Assembly: GCA_017472225.1 (NCBI GenBank)
Contig: JAFUQS010000066.1
Span: forward strand, 1-64,000
Direction: 5' to 3'
DNA from: Clostridia bacterium
GTDB taxonomy: Bacteria > Bacillota > Clostridia > Oscillospirales > Acutalibacteraceae
DNA length: 64,000 nt
Shown one piece after another: positions 11,001 to 26,000 of the stretch. The position numbers were made by a program, and so were the translations under genes. The number at the start of each line of letters is the position of its first letter. Position 1 is the first letter of the stretch. The notes under the pieces were generated by a model, which had not been told where the DNA came from, did not search any database, and saw only the letters and a program-made list of their open reading frames with translations.

Positions 11001-14000
11001 GAGGAGATCTGCTGCGAAGTTAACAACACCGTCAAGAGTTGCATTTTCGCCTGTGAGACCAAGCTTCCAATCGTAGGTTGAGTGCATTGCCATTGTCTGA
11101 GTCTTAGCGCCGGTTGCTTTACCGTCTTCGCCGATAACATCTTCCATAACTGCGGTAAGCTCATATGTCTTAGCTTTCTCACCTTCGCCGATGGTTACAG
11201 TCTGAACACCTGTGGAGTCAGCATAGAAGTTCTGCTTCTTGCCGTCTGCATCAGTGTATTCATATACATACTTAAGGTTTGCTTTTTCAACATCAGCCCA
11301 TGTCTTAGCATTGCCGATGAAGTTCTTGAGCTCTGAACCGAACTTGCCGTGTGCAAATGCCTGAGGATCAAGTGAAATTGTAACATTGGTAACATCCTTA
11401 ACAATGCTGATGATTTCATCAAGGTCAAGCTTTGCAAGCATGGGAACAAGCATATTCATGAGCATATTGCCGACATCAAGACCTTCGAGGAGTTCACCGA
11501 GGAGACTCTGGAGTGAGTCAGCATCAAGACCGATGAGACCGATTACAGCAACGATGATGGGATCAAGTGCTGCAAGAGCCTTCTGGAGGTTTTCTTCAGT
11601 CATCGGGTCAATGTGTTCAACCTCAATCTTGTCAATCGGGTTACGGCTGTGCGGGTTGTAAACGATTGCATAATCGGTTACGAGCATGAGGATAATGTCT
11701 ACAAGGTTATCCTGCTTACCTGCAAGGCCGAGAAGGATATCGCTGACTGTAGCGTCTGCGTTGAGCATTTCTGCAAGAACCTGAAGGAAGTCTTCAGAGC
11801 ATACTGTTGAAAGAACATACATAAGAGCGTCGGTTCTGTCAACTGTGAAGCTTGTTACGTAGTTGCCGTAGATACCTGCCTCTGCATTGCCGTCGGTTAC
11901 TGCACCGTCAACAACTGCGGGCTGATAATCGATACCTGCTGCATATTCTTCAGCAGTTACTTCCTTAACAGTACCTGTTACAACACCGTACTGAGCTACC
12001 TTGAGGAAGAAGTCATCGGGAAGAAGGTTGAGCTTAACAGTTTCACCTGTTACCTTGTCAACGATTTCATAAGAACCGATCATTTCGTTGATCATATCAA
12101 CGAGACCTTCGCCGTTTTCGCCAGCGATGTTGATGATATCGTCAAGATCCATGTTAATGAATTCCTTGAGAAGGGCATTGATTGAGGACATGGGAGCGAT
12201 ACCGTCAAGAACTGTGAGAAGTCCTGTGATGGGAGCGATGATACCTTCAACAGCTTCAGCAACGCCGTTTGATGCGATGAAGTAGGAGATACCTACAACG
12301 ATATCAATGATTGCCTGAAGCGGAGTGTCTGCAATCTTGTCAACAAGACCGAGAACACCGTTGAGGAGATTTCTTACCATTTCAACTGCGTGGTCGTCAG
12401 CGTCAACAGCTTCAATTGTTGTGCCGAGAGCCATACCAAGCGGAATGATTACATTTTCGTAAGCATTGCCACCCTTAAGAGCAACTTCATCGATAAGAAT
12501 TTCGATGTTTTCACCTCTGAAGAGCCAATCAAGTACGGGACCGAAGGGAGCTACGATTTCAAGGATGAGGTCGATGAATGCAGCCTTAGCGTCTGCAGCA
12601 CCTGTTACACCCCAAGCCTCGGTCATAACAACCTTAGTCTGCTGAACCTGACCTGTTACATTGCCGTCTGCATCCTTAACGTCAACCATTACAGGAGTGA
12701 TAGCATATGCAACGCCATTTTCGTCTTCATAAGTGGGTTCGTTCTGATTTTCAAAGTACACTTCAATCTTTTCATCTTCAGCGCCTTCTTCAGTTGCTTC
12801 GATGGTGTATGTGTATACATACTTTGTATTTACTTCTGCGATATCAGCCCATGTGAGACCTGCTTCGGTGTCAGACGGAGTGATTGTATCGAAGTATGCT
12901 GCAATCTTGCTGCTGCCGAGAGCTGCTTCAATTGCATCTGCGAAGCCTGCGGGATCAAGAGCGATACCGAGAACCTCGTTTGCGATATTTGCAATCATAT
13001 CGAATGTCTTAGCATCGAGACCTGCAAGAAGACCTACGAGCATACCGAGAACCATGTTGATGATATCGTCGGTGTAAACTGTGCCTTCAAGGAAGTCATT
13101 GAGGATTCCGCCGATTGAATCTGCATCAGATGCAGCGATGTCCTTAACGATTGCAGGCATATTGTCCATATCAGCAAGGATGCCGAGTACGGGACCGATT
13201 GCATTGTTGATGATTGCATCAAGCTTGTTGAGTGCAAGCTGTACATTTTCTTCGGGCATGAAGTTGTCGCTGTCATAATCGTAGTCAAGCTTTGTGAGTA
13301 CGTCATAGAGAACCTTGATGTTTTCTACAGCATAGTCAGTTGCAAGAATCTTGATTACTGTGTCGATAACTGTTGACGGGTTATCAAGAGCACCTTCAAC
13401 AATTACCCAAAGCTCCTCGCTGATGTCAGTAATTGTCTTCTGGATATCTTCTCTTGTCATGTCGAACATTGACAGGAGACCTTCGATCATGTCTGTTGTG
13501 AGAACCATGTCAAGGAGTGTGAGGAGTGTATCAGCCGGGTCGGCCTTGATATTGTGTCCCCATGTACCGTTGAGGATATCCCACTTGCCGTCTACGAGTG
13601 AATCGTAAAGGTCAACATAACCGTCAGCACCGTCTGCGCCGGTTGCATTATTATAAGCGTCTTCTGCTGCACCTGCTGCCAGGTCTGAGAAGCGAAGCTC
13701 GATATTAAGCTCGGGAGCGAACTTATCAAGTGCAAGAGCGATGATTTCTTCAAGAGTTACACCGTCAAGGTCAACTGCGAGACCAACCTCTGCACCGTTT
13801 GCTGCAACATCGTCACCGATGTAGAACTTGAACATTTCGCCATCTTCAACGAAGAGTGCACGAAGGTCAATAATGATTGCAAGAGGAAGAACATCTTCAA
13901 GCTCTCTGATGAGCTCACTTACAGGAGCGATAAGGTTTGCAACGATTGTTGTAAGACCGTCCTTACTTGCTGTGTAAGCAAGGTTTGCAAGAAGGTTCAT

Positions 14001-17000
14001 TACGAATTCAACCGGTGTGTCAAGGCCGTTAACAACATACTTAAGAAGAGTCTCAAGGATGTAGCCAAGTGCGCCATTGTCATAATCATCGCTTGCAAGA
14101 AGAGCAACATATTCGTCCTGAGTGAGAAGACCGTCTTCAGCTCTCATGCCGAGTGCTTCCATAAGAGGAAGAATTGCATAGTTGTAGCCTGAGCCGCCCA
14201 TGATGTTAAGCTCTTCAAAGATGCTGAGTGACTTAACTTCTGATGCCTTGCCTTCGTCTGTGCCGCCTGCAAGGAGAGCTTCAAGGATGAAGTCTGCAGG
14301 AGCAAGGAAGGATGTAAGGATTGCTACGAACTTCTCAATCTTTTCATTAACAGTGAGAGTTTCGTCTGCAAGACCCCATTCGTAGTCTACAACTACCTTT
14401 GTTTCATGAACATCGGTGTAAATGGGAGTTACTTCATATTCACCGACTGTGCCGTTGTAGTTAATCTTAGCAACGAGCTTGCCTTCGTCGTTGGTGTAAG
14501 CACCGTCAACAAGACCCATTTCAAGTGTTACGGGCATATTGGGAAGCTGTACTCTGTATGCAAGATTACCGTCGAGTGTCTTCTGAACATAAACCTTTGA
14601 AAGCTCATATTCAGTGAGCTCTGCGCCTTCACCGACCTTGATGATTTCAGCATCAGCGTCGTTGAGGTAAACAGTTACAACCTCATCCTTTGAGCCTTCA
14701 ACTGCGGGATCAGCGGGAACAGTATAAGTGTAGGTATACTTAGTATACTTTTCAATCATGTCTGCCCAATCTTCTGCACCGTCGAAGAAGCCTGCGAGGT
14801 CTGAGTCTGCCTTATAGCCTGTTACGGAAATGTCGAGAGGCTGGCCGAGAGCTTCGCCTACAACATCGATGATATCCATTACGGATGCATCGAGTCCGCC
14901 GAGACCTGTTACAAGCAGACCTGCGATCATGTTAATAATGTCATCGGTGAGAACGAAGCCTGCTACGAGGTCCTGAAGTGTGCCTTCCATGCCGAGAAGC
15001 GGAAGGATTTCGCCGATGATCTTGTCAAGGTTCTGAATAGCCTTTGTGGTTGTTGCCTTTGAAACTGAATGTTCGTTTGCGGATTCATAAAGAACTTCAA
15101 TCTTCTTAAGAGCTTCTGCGGGATCGGAGATTGCAAGGTATTCAACGATGTATTCAACAGTAAGCTTGTTGAGAACATTGATGATGCCTTCAATTGCTTC
15201 GTCCTTAGCTTCGCCGTTAACTGTAAGCTCAGCAATAATCTGGTTAACGATTGCTTCGTCATTTTCTTCATCTGCAAATGCGGGAAGAATTTCTTCAACT
15301 GCAAAGCGAACGAGACCGTCAACGAAGTATTCTTCGGAACCAACGATTGTTGTAATCTTACCGTCAGCTGCGGGCTTGGTTGTTATCATGCCGTCTGCAT
15401 CTACCCAGACATCGCCTTCCTGCTGAGCAATGATGTTGCCGTTCTTGTCAACATAGTTGCCGTTAGCATCAACGAGAACTGAGGAAGCTGAGGTTCTGTA
15501 GGAGTCAATTACTTCATATTCACCGATAAGTGCAACCAGCTTCTGAAGCATTTCTTCAGTAATTACAAGGTTAACATTATTATCAGAGAGAAGCTTATTG
15601 ATTGTTTCAAGGAGCTTGTCAAGCTTAACGATGCTGAGGTCTACACCAAGCAGTGAGAGAAGATCATCTGTGCCTGTAAGCGGTGAAAGTACCTTGAACA
15701 GACCGTTAGCAAGAGCGAGAACGTTGTCAACGAGGTCTGCAACATTGTCACTTACAAGGAAGTAGAGGAGACCTGCAAGGTGGTTAGCAATGAAGTCAAC
15801 CGGACCTGCTGCGATGCCGTCTACAAGCTTGAAGATAATGTTGAGAACTGCATTGAGGATATCTTCAATATTTGTATATGCGTTGAAGGTTGCACCGTCA
15901 ACGATATTTGTGTGGTCGCTACCGAAGATAGCTTCTGCAAGAGCAAGGAGACCTTCGTCATAACCCTTTGAGCCACGGATTTCAATGAAGCCGTCACCCA
16001 TGATGATGCCTTCAGCAACTTCTTCAGTTCTGTCGTCATCAGGTTCTTCGCCGTTGGACTGACCTGTTTCAACTTCTGTGATTACATTGCCGTTTTCATC
16101 TTTTTCGCCGTAAACTTCTTCAAAGTCGCCTACGTATACGCCGTTACTGTCAAGAAGTGTAAGAGTCTTGCCCTGGAAGATAAGACCGAATACTTCTGTG
16201 AGAGGCTCAAGAAGAACTGTGAGAGCATTTACGAATGCTGTCTTCTTGTCTGCTGCGGCGTTGATACCGAAGCCGCCTTCAACATCGAATACAACCTTGG
16301 AAACATGCTTTGTGCCGGTTACATTGCCGTTTTCGTCCTTAACTTCTTCTGTCTTCGGAGTGAGAACGTATGTCTTGCCGTCAACAACAACTCTGGTTTC
16401 GTCGGATTCTGCATGGTAGTATGTTACAACTTCATCAACTGAGCCTTCAACTGTTACATCTGCAGGAATTGTGTAGGTGTATACATACTTGGTGTTGTTA
16501 GCTGCAACTTCACCCCATGTTGTTGCATCACCGAAGAAGGTTTCGAGAGCAGCAACAGCTGTCTGATAGTCAGCGTACTTGGTTGTATCAGCGAAGTGAG
16601 CCTTAATTGAGTTGAGATAGCCTTCTGATGTGAGCTTGTGGTCGCCGATCTGGATGAGACCGAGAACCATGTTGATGGTTTCATTTGCAAGAAGGCCGGG
16701 AACCATTTCAACTATCATTGCAACCATTTCGTCTGTGAAGAGCATATCGTTGAGAAGTGTTTCAACAACTGCTTCAAGAGCTGTCTGGTCTGCAGTTTCC
16801 ACATAATCTGCAAGTGCTGAGGAAAGGATATCCATAATGGAGCCTTCTTCAACATTGTCGCCTGCAAGAAGCGGGAGAATTGCGGGAAGTGCATTGTTGA
16901 TAAGGTTATCAAGTGTTTCGGGAAGCTGAGCAGATTCTGTCTGACCGGCGTGGTCGATTTCGATATAAATACCGTTAAGCTCAGCGTATTCTACTGAATA

Positions 17001-20000
17001 GCCTTCGAAGAGTGATACGAGGATATCAGTAATTGTGAGGCCGTTGGATTCGCCGTTGATGAGAGCGTCAAGGATAACAGTGATGAGATCCTTCTTCTCA
17101 AGCTTAGCGTTCCAATCTTCTGTGCCGTAATCCTTCACGATGTTTGAAAGAAGGTCTTCTGAAACAACGGACTGAAGGAGATATACGAAGGAGTCAGCAA
17201 TGTCAACATTGAAGGTGTTAACAACATAACGAGTACCCTGAAGGTCGAAGTATGACTTCATTGTTTCTTCGTTATAGCTTGCCTGAGGCATTGTGATGAC
17301 AGAACCTGTCTTGCCGTAGCCTGCTGCTTCACCTGCTGCTGTAACCTTAAGTTCATAATAGTTCTTAGCATTAGCGGAAGCGTCTTCAATGTCTACTGCA
17401 TACTGAACATATTCCTCGAAGAAGTTTGCAGGAAGAATTTCGATAACAGGAGCTTCTTCACCTTCAGGTGTTTCAACAAGCATACCACCAACAAGCTCGT
17501 TGATGATTGCAACAAGGTTTTCACCCTTAGGACCTGCAATTGTGAGGATTTCGTCAAGAGTATATTCTGTGGTTGTTACATCGTCTGCTGTGTCTGCAGT
17601 ACCCTTATCGTCAACAACAGTGTGACCTGTGCCTTCGGGCATGTAGTCGCCTACAAGCGGGCTGAGGAGACCGCCGAGAAGATCATCAAGAAGTGCGCCT
17701 ACTGCCGGTTCTGCAACATCAAGGAGTGCGAATACCGGTGAAACGAGATTTCTGATGAAGAGCTCAACGCCGTTTGAGGACAGGAAGTATGACAGTGAGG
17801 GAAGAAGTGTGAGAACATACTCAACCGGGTTATTAGTGAGGTTTTCAACAATGTTGAAGATACCGTCAGTAATAGCTGTGAGAGTTACTTCTGTGTTCTT
17901 AGCCTGAGCGTATGCTGTGGGTGTTACAAGACCGTTTGTGTTGATCTGGTCTGCTGCAAGACCCTGGAGCAACGGATACAGAGCGTACTTATAGCCTTCG
18001 CCGCCCTTGATGGAGATAACTTCGTTACCTGCATCGTTAACGATAGCGATATCGTCGCCATGGAACAGGAAGTTGATTACGGGTTCAACAGCCTTGATTA
18101 CGCTGTAAAGAGTGCTGATGAAGGCATCCTTCTTAGCCTCGAAGGTTGTTGCATCTGAGATGCCCCATACGAAGTCGTTGGCACCGAGAACCTTTGTACC
18201 TGCTTCAACATATGCTGCTGTTACAGCTACGGTCTGCTTCTTGCCTTCGATTTCAACTTCAGCTTCTGTTGCTTCTGCATCGTCAAGATATACAGTACCG
18301 CTGTATTCCTTAGCTTCTGCATTGTCAGTTGCTGCTACGGTATAAGTCCAGTCATAGCCGTACTTATTTTCGTTCATTTCACGGGCGAATGTGGGTTCAC
18401 CTGCTGCTTCGTCAGCCCAGATGATGTTGCCGTCAGCATCTGTTGCAATTGCAAGGTTGTAAAGAGTTACATTCTTGATAACTGCGCCGTCAACTGTGAT
18501 GTCAGCAATTTCGCCGTTTTCATATACATTATTGTCAAAGTGCGTGTTGATTGTGTAAACAGTCTTGGTGTATGCTTCTTCAGTTTCTGTTGCTGCAACT
18601 TCAACTTCCTCAGAAGTGATGTAGTAGTAAGCATAATCTGAATAGAATTCAGCAACGTCAGCCCATGTGATCGGGTTAACAACCATGCCTGTCTGTACAT
18701 TGTTTTCGTCATAAACGATTTCTGTGCGTGAAGCAAGAATATCGTCGTCAGCATTTACAGCATCGATGAATCTTACAAGAGCTGCATCGTTACCGTAAAC
18801 AGCTGCTGCACCGTCAGCCACTGCATCGGGAGTAAGATCAACACCGAGAAGGTCCTTGAGAATCGGAGTAAGAGTATTCAGAGTCTCTGCGAAGCCTTCG
18901 CCGCCAAGGAGACCTACGATTGTGCCAATGAGCATATTCATTGTTTCATCGTTGAATGCAAGGTCGGTAAGGATAGCTTCAACAACCTTTTCAAGTGTTA
19001 CACCTGCATAGCCGTTTGTGGGATCCTTGAGGCTGCTGAGAGCACCCTTGAGGAATGCAACCTCTTCAAGCATGGGAAGAAGGTCAGGAATGAGTGCAAG
19101 GATAGCCTGGTCAAGCTTCTTGATTGCACGTCTTACCTTACGGGCTGTGAGGGTTGTATCTGTTGTGTATGTCTCGTAATCGAAGGTGAGTTCTTCGAAT
19201 GAGAGATACTCGATGAGTGTTCCTTCTACATCATAGTGGTTGAAGTAGTTAAGGAGAACCTGAAGGATTGTGTATCTGTTGTCGCCGGAGATACCGTCGA
19301 TAACTGTCTTGATGGTTTCGTTATTCGGATCGTCGAGATCTACATTGAGAAGGTCGAGGATCTCGAAGAGGAGACCGTCTTCAGCAAGAACCATTTCAGA
19401 GATAATCTGGATAACAGTATTAGCTCTTGTTGTGGTTACGCCGATTACATAGCGGTCTGCAGCAGTCGGGTCAATAGCACCGAAGTAGCGCATTGTGGAA
19501 ACTTCTGCAAGAGCGCAAGTCTTAGCAACGATTTCTGAGAAGATACCGTCAAGGAATGAAAGGTCAGTTGTGTTGGTGAGAAGCTTTTCGCCGTTTGCAC
19601 CGTCATGGATACCCTTATCATCAAGAGCAACCTCAACAACTGTGCCGTCTTCCTTAGTATAGCTGTAGCCTGTTACCTTATCAGGATCAGCTTCATCCTT
19701 CTTAACCTCAGTAAGAACCTGATCGGTTACCTTACCGCCGTTTACAAGACCGTTGATGAGCTTGATGAGACCTGTTTCGGTGAGAAGAGCAGTGATGATT
19801 TCACCAACTGTGTCAACTTCTTCAGGTGTGTTAGCTACGCCGTCGGTTTCAGCGTCAAATGTGAGCTTACCTTCAGCATCCTTATAGAGCTCGAACTTGA
19901 TGCCCATGCCGTCAAGAAGCTTAACGAGCATTGCATAGATGTTGAGTGCTACAAGCGGGCTTTCGTCGTTGCCTTCAACCTCGATTTCCTTAGCTGTAAT

Positions 20001-23000
20001 GTCGTTAACCATGTCAACGAGAGTAAGCAAGGGAGCGAGGAACTGCTCGAGTGACTGAGCAAGGCCTTCGGATACGATGAAGTATGAAAGCTGGGGAAGA
20101 AGGTCAATGATAGTCTGGATGGGAGACTGAACAATCTTCTGGATGAGCTTAACGAGACCGTCAACAACGAAGGTTGCAAAGTCAGCATCGTTAAGAGCTT
20201 CAACCTCATACTTATCCTTTTCAATCTTGATGCCGAGAACTTCAGCAACAGGGATTATGAAGCGGTCATAACCGTCACCTGCGGAGATTGTAACACCGTC
20301 AAGGAGAACGAGATCGCCTGATTCAAGGAGCAGGAGTCTGAATACGGGAACGAAGGGTCTGAGAATACCGCTGAGAAGTGTACGAACGCCTTCGAAGTCT
20401 GTGATACCGAAGCTGTTTGTTTCAGTAAGCTTAACTTCATACTTGTATTCGTAAACTACCTTGCCGTTTTCAGTCTTAACAACATAGGTATCCTTAATGG
20501 GTTCTTCCTTAGTTGTTGTGGTAGTTCCGTCTTCATTTTCTGTAGTGATGTCGGCTGCTTTACCACCGTCAGTGTAGTAAGTGCCGAATTCATTTGTAAC
20601 TTTCTTAGCAGAGGAAGCATATACGGGAATCTTATTACCTTCATCATCTTCTGCATATACGGGAACGGGAACATTCTTAGCATCTGTCTTGTAGAGATAT
20701 GTGCCGTCGTTAGCAGCCGGAACATCCTTATATTCAACATCGTCTGTTTCATCATCGGGTGTGCCCATATCGTCTGTGTAGGTTACCTTATCGGTTTCAG
20801 CATTATATTCAATCTGAACCTTGAATGCTTCGTAAGCTTCTTCCCATGTATCGTACTCACTGAAGTAGTCAGCAAGAGCTGTGGAAGAATCCTTGAAGTA
20901 TTTGAGTGTAAGGTTAACACCACCGTCAGCGCCGCCTGTAAGCTCGTAAACCATTGAAAGGATATCGTCGAGCTTGTTGCCGCCGAGGAGATTTACAAGA
21001 AGAGTGAAGAGTGTTGTTGCAAGGCCGTTCTTAGCGCCTGTTCCGTCTGCAGCGGCAGGAGTGTCGATGAAGAGGGAAGCGATAAGATTTTCAACCATTG
21101 CTTCAAGAGTGTCACCTTCAAGGTTGAGCTCAAGATTTACACCGAAGGTGGGAAGAAGCTCACCAAGGAGAGGAAGAACTGCTGCAACAAGGTCGTCGAG
21201 CTGCTTGGGAAGGTTCTCAAGCTCTGCTTCGTTGATGCCTGCTGCATCCCAATCAACAACGGGAAGCTCATCGTCAAGGTCTTCGGGTGCCTGAACTCTT
21301 TCAGGTGCATATTCAACGTCATACCATGAGAGAAGGTCGATAAGAAGTCTTTCAACTGCTTCGCCGTCCATGAATACGCCGTAGAGAAGTACTGTGAGGA
21401 GATATTCGTCATCTTCTTCGCTGATGTTCTTGAGTGTTTCATCGTCGAACTTATAGTCGCCGAGGAGACCTGCAATAAGGTCACGGACACCGGGCTGGAA
21501 GAGGAGAGTATCGAGGAATGCAAGAAGAACTGTTTCACGGTCTACATAGTAGTCTGTGATCTTCTGTTCTGTTGTAACGAAGCTGTCATTGATGTCTTCG
21601 CCTTCACCATCTGCCCAATCGATGGTCTTGATCATGACATAATCCTTGCCAGCGTCTTCGCCGTCTTCAACTTTGAAGCCTTCATCGTTGTACCATGCGC
21701 ATGATGCGAGTACATCGAAGAGACGGTCTGTGATGATATCGGAGAGAACGAGCTTCTTGCCGTCGCCCATGTCGATAACAACACCGCCAAGGATATCCCA
21801 GATAATATCCATGAATGTGAGCTGTGAAACGTCAACACCGCTGTCGCCGCCGCTGAGAATATCTTCAACGTCGGATTCTTCGCCTTCTTCAGCTGCAAGT
21901 GCAAGACCTGCATCTGCATTTGCCTGTTCTGCTGCATCGAGCTGTTCTGAAGCATATTCAGCTGCTGTCTGTTCAGCAGGAGTTGCTTCCTCGCTCTTTG
22001 CAAGACCCTGAAGAACGCCCTTGAGAAGACCAACAATGTCAAGGTCATAAACGTCCTTAATCATGTTTGTAAGAGCAGTTACGGGAGCAAGAAGGTTTGC
22101 AACAATTGTGTCAAGACCGTCACTGATGAGGAATCTTGAGAGATAGGGAAGGATTGTTGCAAGAGTTGAAACAGGTCTGTCGCAAAGTGAATCAACAAGT
22201 GCGAAGAGTGCATCAACGATTGTCTGAAGCATTACCTGGCTGTTAGCAGTTACGGGAGTACCGTCTGAAAGCTGACCGCCATAGATAGCTGCTTCGTAAT
22301 CATCCTGGTTGTCATAATAGCAACCGTTTGCAATGTAAAGTGTACCGTCTGCCTTTTCAAGCACGGGAACACCGAGAGCCTGGATGATGGGAAGGATAAC
22401 GCCGCCATAACCGTCAAAGCCACGGATGTTGATTTCACCGTAGATTGAAAGGTCCTGACCTGTAAGGAATACTTCAAGAACCGGTGCGAGAGGTTCAAGG
22501 ATATCCCAGAGGATAGTTACGAAGTTATCACGTGAAGCCTTTGTTGCAGCTGCCTTCTGAGCATCTGTTGCGTCAGCAGCGGGTTCAACAACGATATTCC
22601 ATTCTTCGTTGAACTTAACTGCAGTCTTCTGGCTTGTGGTGTCGTCTTCCATATCTGCTGTGAGAGTATAGGAAACGGCTTCTTCACCTTCTGCAACCTC
22701 AGGTGTATATGTGGTTTCATTTTCCTTTTCAAGGTTCACATAGATCTTGTCTGTTGAGGTCTCTGATTCGAAGTAGTAGTAAACATACTTCAACTTACCG
22801 TCATCACCGGTAACAGTCTTCTGCTTCTGGTTCCATACTGCAGTAAGAGCTACTGCGTCTTCACCTGCATCGTCTGTGTCACCGTCGCCATTGAGGTCAA
22901 TAGCTGCGGTCGGGAGACCCTGTGCCACGTCGAAGTAGGAAGCTGTGATAGCCTTTCCGTCGGCGTCAACTGCCGGGTTACCGTCTTCGTCGATGGTCTG

Positions 23001-26000
23001 ATATGAATATTCATAGTGCTTATTAGCTTCAGCAACCTCTGTCCATGATTCAGCATCGCCGATGAGCTTTTCAAGAGTCTCGTTGTTCTTGAAGGCTGCG
23101 GGTGAAATGTCGATACCCATTGCGCTGTCAAGAAGCTCGGTTACGATACCGAGAATGTCGCCGACACCTTCACCTGAGAGAAGACCGACAAGCATACCGA
23201 GAAGGTCGTTGATCATGTCATCTGTGAAGAGAAGGTCTTCAAGAAGGCCGTTAACTGCATCCTTAAGGTTGATGTCATCTTCTTCAGTGAAGATACCGTA
23301 GAAGAGACCGCCTTCCTTAACGAGGTCAGCCTTGAAGAGGTTAAGAACTGTGCCTACAAGCTTGTCAAGGTTATCGATAGCATAAGCTGTCTTTACACGT
23401 GAGATTTCTGAGCCTGCATATGTGCCTGCCTGAATCTCGGGAAGGATATCCTGATATGTTGTGCTGCCGTCTTCGTCATAGAAGTCGTAGTGATACTCTT
23501 CGATTGCCTTGAGCTTGACAACCTTTGCGCCTGCAACGTCATAGGTTGTGAAGAGAGCAACGATGAGGTCAACGATTGCATCAGGACTCTGGAATACATT
23601 TGTGAGGAGCTCGTCAAGCATTTCAGCATCCTTACCGGTGTTGTCATCGGTAATGTCATAGCCGAGAAGTGAGCCGAGAACTTCCTTAAGTGTTGTGTTT
23701 TCAAAGATGAAATCAAGGATGAACATCAGAACGTCAGCCTTGGAAATGGTGATCTGACCGTTAAGAGCATCGATCTTAACCATGTTCTGAACATTTGCAG
23801 TTTCGCCTTCGTCGTCTGTGTCACCGTCACCGTTCTTGTCATAAGGAACTGTGAGGTCGGGAACCTCATATGTTGCAGTGCCGTCCATTGTGGTGTATGT
23901 TTCACCGAAGGGTTCAGCGAGAGCAACAAGTGACTTGAGCCAATTGGTAACTGCAACTGTACGAAGCTGTCTTGCTTCTTCAAGCTTGTCATCATTGTTC
24001 GGGTTAGCATTGATGATTTCCCATGCTGCAGCTTCAGCTTCGGGGTCAATGAAGTAGGTTACTGTGCGGATGTATTCTTCTTCTGAGCCAACAAGGTCCT
24101 TAAGGTCGAACTTGATGTTAGCAACGAAGGAAAGAACTGCTTCTGTGAAGGAAACATCAACTTCCTTTTCAATAACTTCAACAACATTGCCGTCTTCATC
24201 TCTGATAACTTCCATGTGAGCTGTGAAGGTCTCCTGGAAGGTTGACCATGAGTTTGTGCCGAGCATGTCGATAAGGCCTGCACCGAGAGCGTTAACATCA
24301 ATCTTAATGACGGGAGCAAGTCTGTCGGTGAGAACTGTGAGGAATGTAAGAAGGTTGGAAAGAACCTCTGTGAGACCGTCGCCAACGATGAAGTAAGCGA
24401 GGTTGGGAAGTGCATTGAGAAGAGTTGCTACGGGATATGTTGCAAGAATTTCAACGAAGTAGAAAATGTAGTTAACAACTACGTTGAGGAATGTCTGCAT
24501 ATCATAGCCGTATTCAGGAGCAAATTCAATTGATCCATCTTGTTCTGCAGCCCAGCTCCACGGAGTTACGGTATCAGTACCTGTAGCTACCCATGTACCG
24601 ATGGATCTTCTCATACCTGCGTTACCCTTAACAAGGTTTGCGGGGATGTCGGAAACGTCAGCACCGTAGAGAGCATCTCTTTCAGCATTAAGAGCGGCAA
24701 GATAGGTTTCACCGTCTTCATTTGTCTGAGTGTTGAGGTAGTTGAGGATACCGTCAAGACCAAAGCCTCTGAGAAGCGGAAGCATTGTGTCTTCGTAGCC
24801 GTCCTGACCTTCGATATTAAGTGTGTCAAAGAGCTTAACTGCCTTATTTGAGGAAGCACCGAAGAAGAGTGCTTCAAGAATATCTTCGAGGCAACCGAGG
24901 ATATCCCAGAGACAATCGATGAAGTACTGAACCTTATCATAGAAGTCAGCGGGAGTTGCGCCTGTGGGATCGGAGGGATCGGTGAGAATATCGAAGCCCC
25001 ATGTCCACTTCTTCTGTGAGGTTTCATCGTAGACTGCCTTAAGGTCATACTTCACATAAATTGCATTGCCGTCGTCGTCTGTTTCGCCGGTTTCTTCAGC
25101 GAAGGACTTGAGGTTTGCAAGAGTGCTGTAATACTTAAATTCTTCAGCCTTACCTTCAGCATTTGTCTTCTTATATGTGTATTCATACTTGCCGTCAACC
25201 ATTTTCTGGTCATATACGGAAGCGATAAGTGACATCTTCGGGCTGTCAAGATCGTCTTCGGTCACAACTGTACCGTCTTCGTTCTTGATTTCCTTACCGT
25301 TTTCGTCAACAGCATTCTTCTGGTTCCAAGCAAGAACTACAGCGCCGTTTTCGTCGAGAACAACATTGCCGTTTTCGTCATACTTGTATTCCTGATAGCC
25401 GTGCTTATCGGTAATATCTGCCCATGTTACGTCACGGGTAACTGTCTCGCCGTCTTCTGTTACGGTGATCTTACCGTCATCAGTGATGTTGAGTCCGCCA
25501 TAGTTCATGTATGTGCGGAGACCTGCGCCTGCGTTCTTATAAACAGTTGCAGCAGTGATGTCGATACCTGCTTCGGCAACGATGGGAAGGAAGTCGCCGA
25601 TTGCACCGCCGAAGAGATTTGCAAGAAGGTTAACAATGGATGTCATTGTGCCGTCGGTGAATGCAAGGTCACTTACAAGAGCTGTAAGGATTTCATAAAG
25701 ACCTGTTGCATCGCCGTCAAGCTCAATGCCGAGTGATGAAAGGTCAAGGATACCCTGAGATGAAAGGATGTTGAGAACATCGGGGATAGCCTTCTTAAGA
25801 ACGATATCGATGCTGTCAAGGGTGTCGTCTACTTCTTCCTTGGTGAAGAGGTATACGGGGTCACCGTTTTCGTCAACCTTAACGGAGCCGTCATCATTCT
25901 TTTCGGTTGAAATTGCTGTCCAGTCATAGCCTTCGTGAAGAACGCCATAGTCGGTCATGATGTTTTCAAGGCCTTCTGCATTATTTGTGTAGCCTGCTGA

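Noticed and set aside
12390..13118. 242-codon plus-strand frame antisense to the giant gene
   Set aside because: It is a shadow of a long, compositionally biased gene. It has no ribosome site, its cysteine-rich content is odd, and many similar frames occur along the array.
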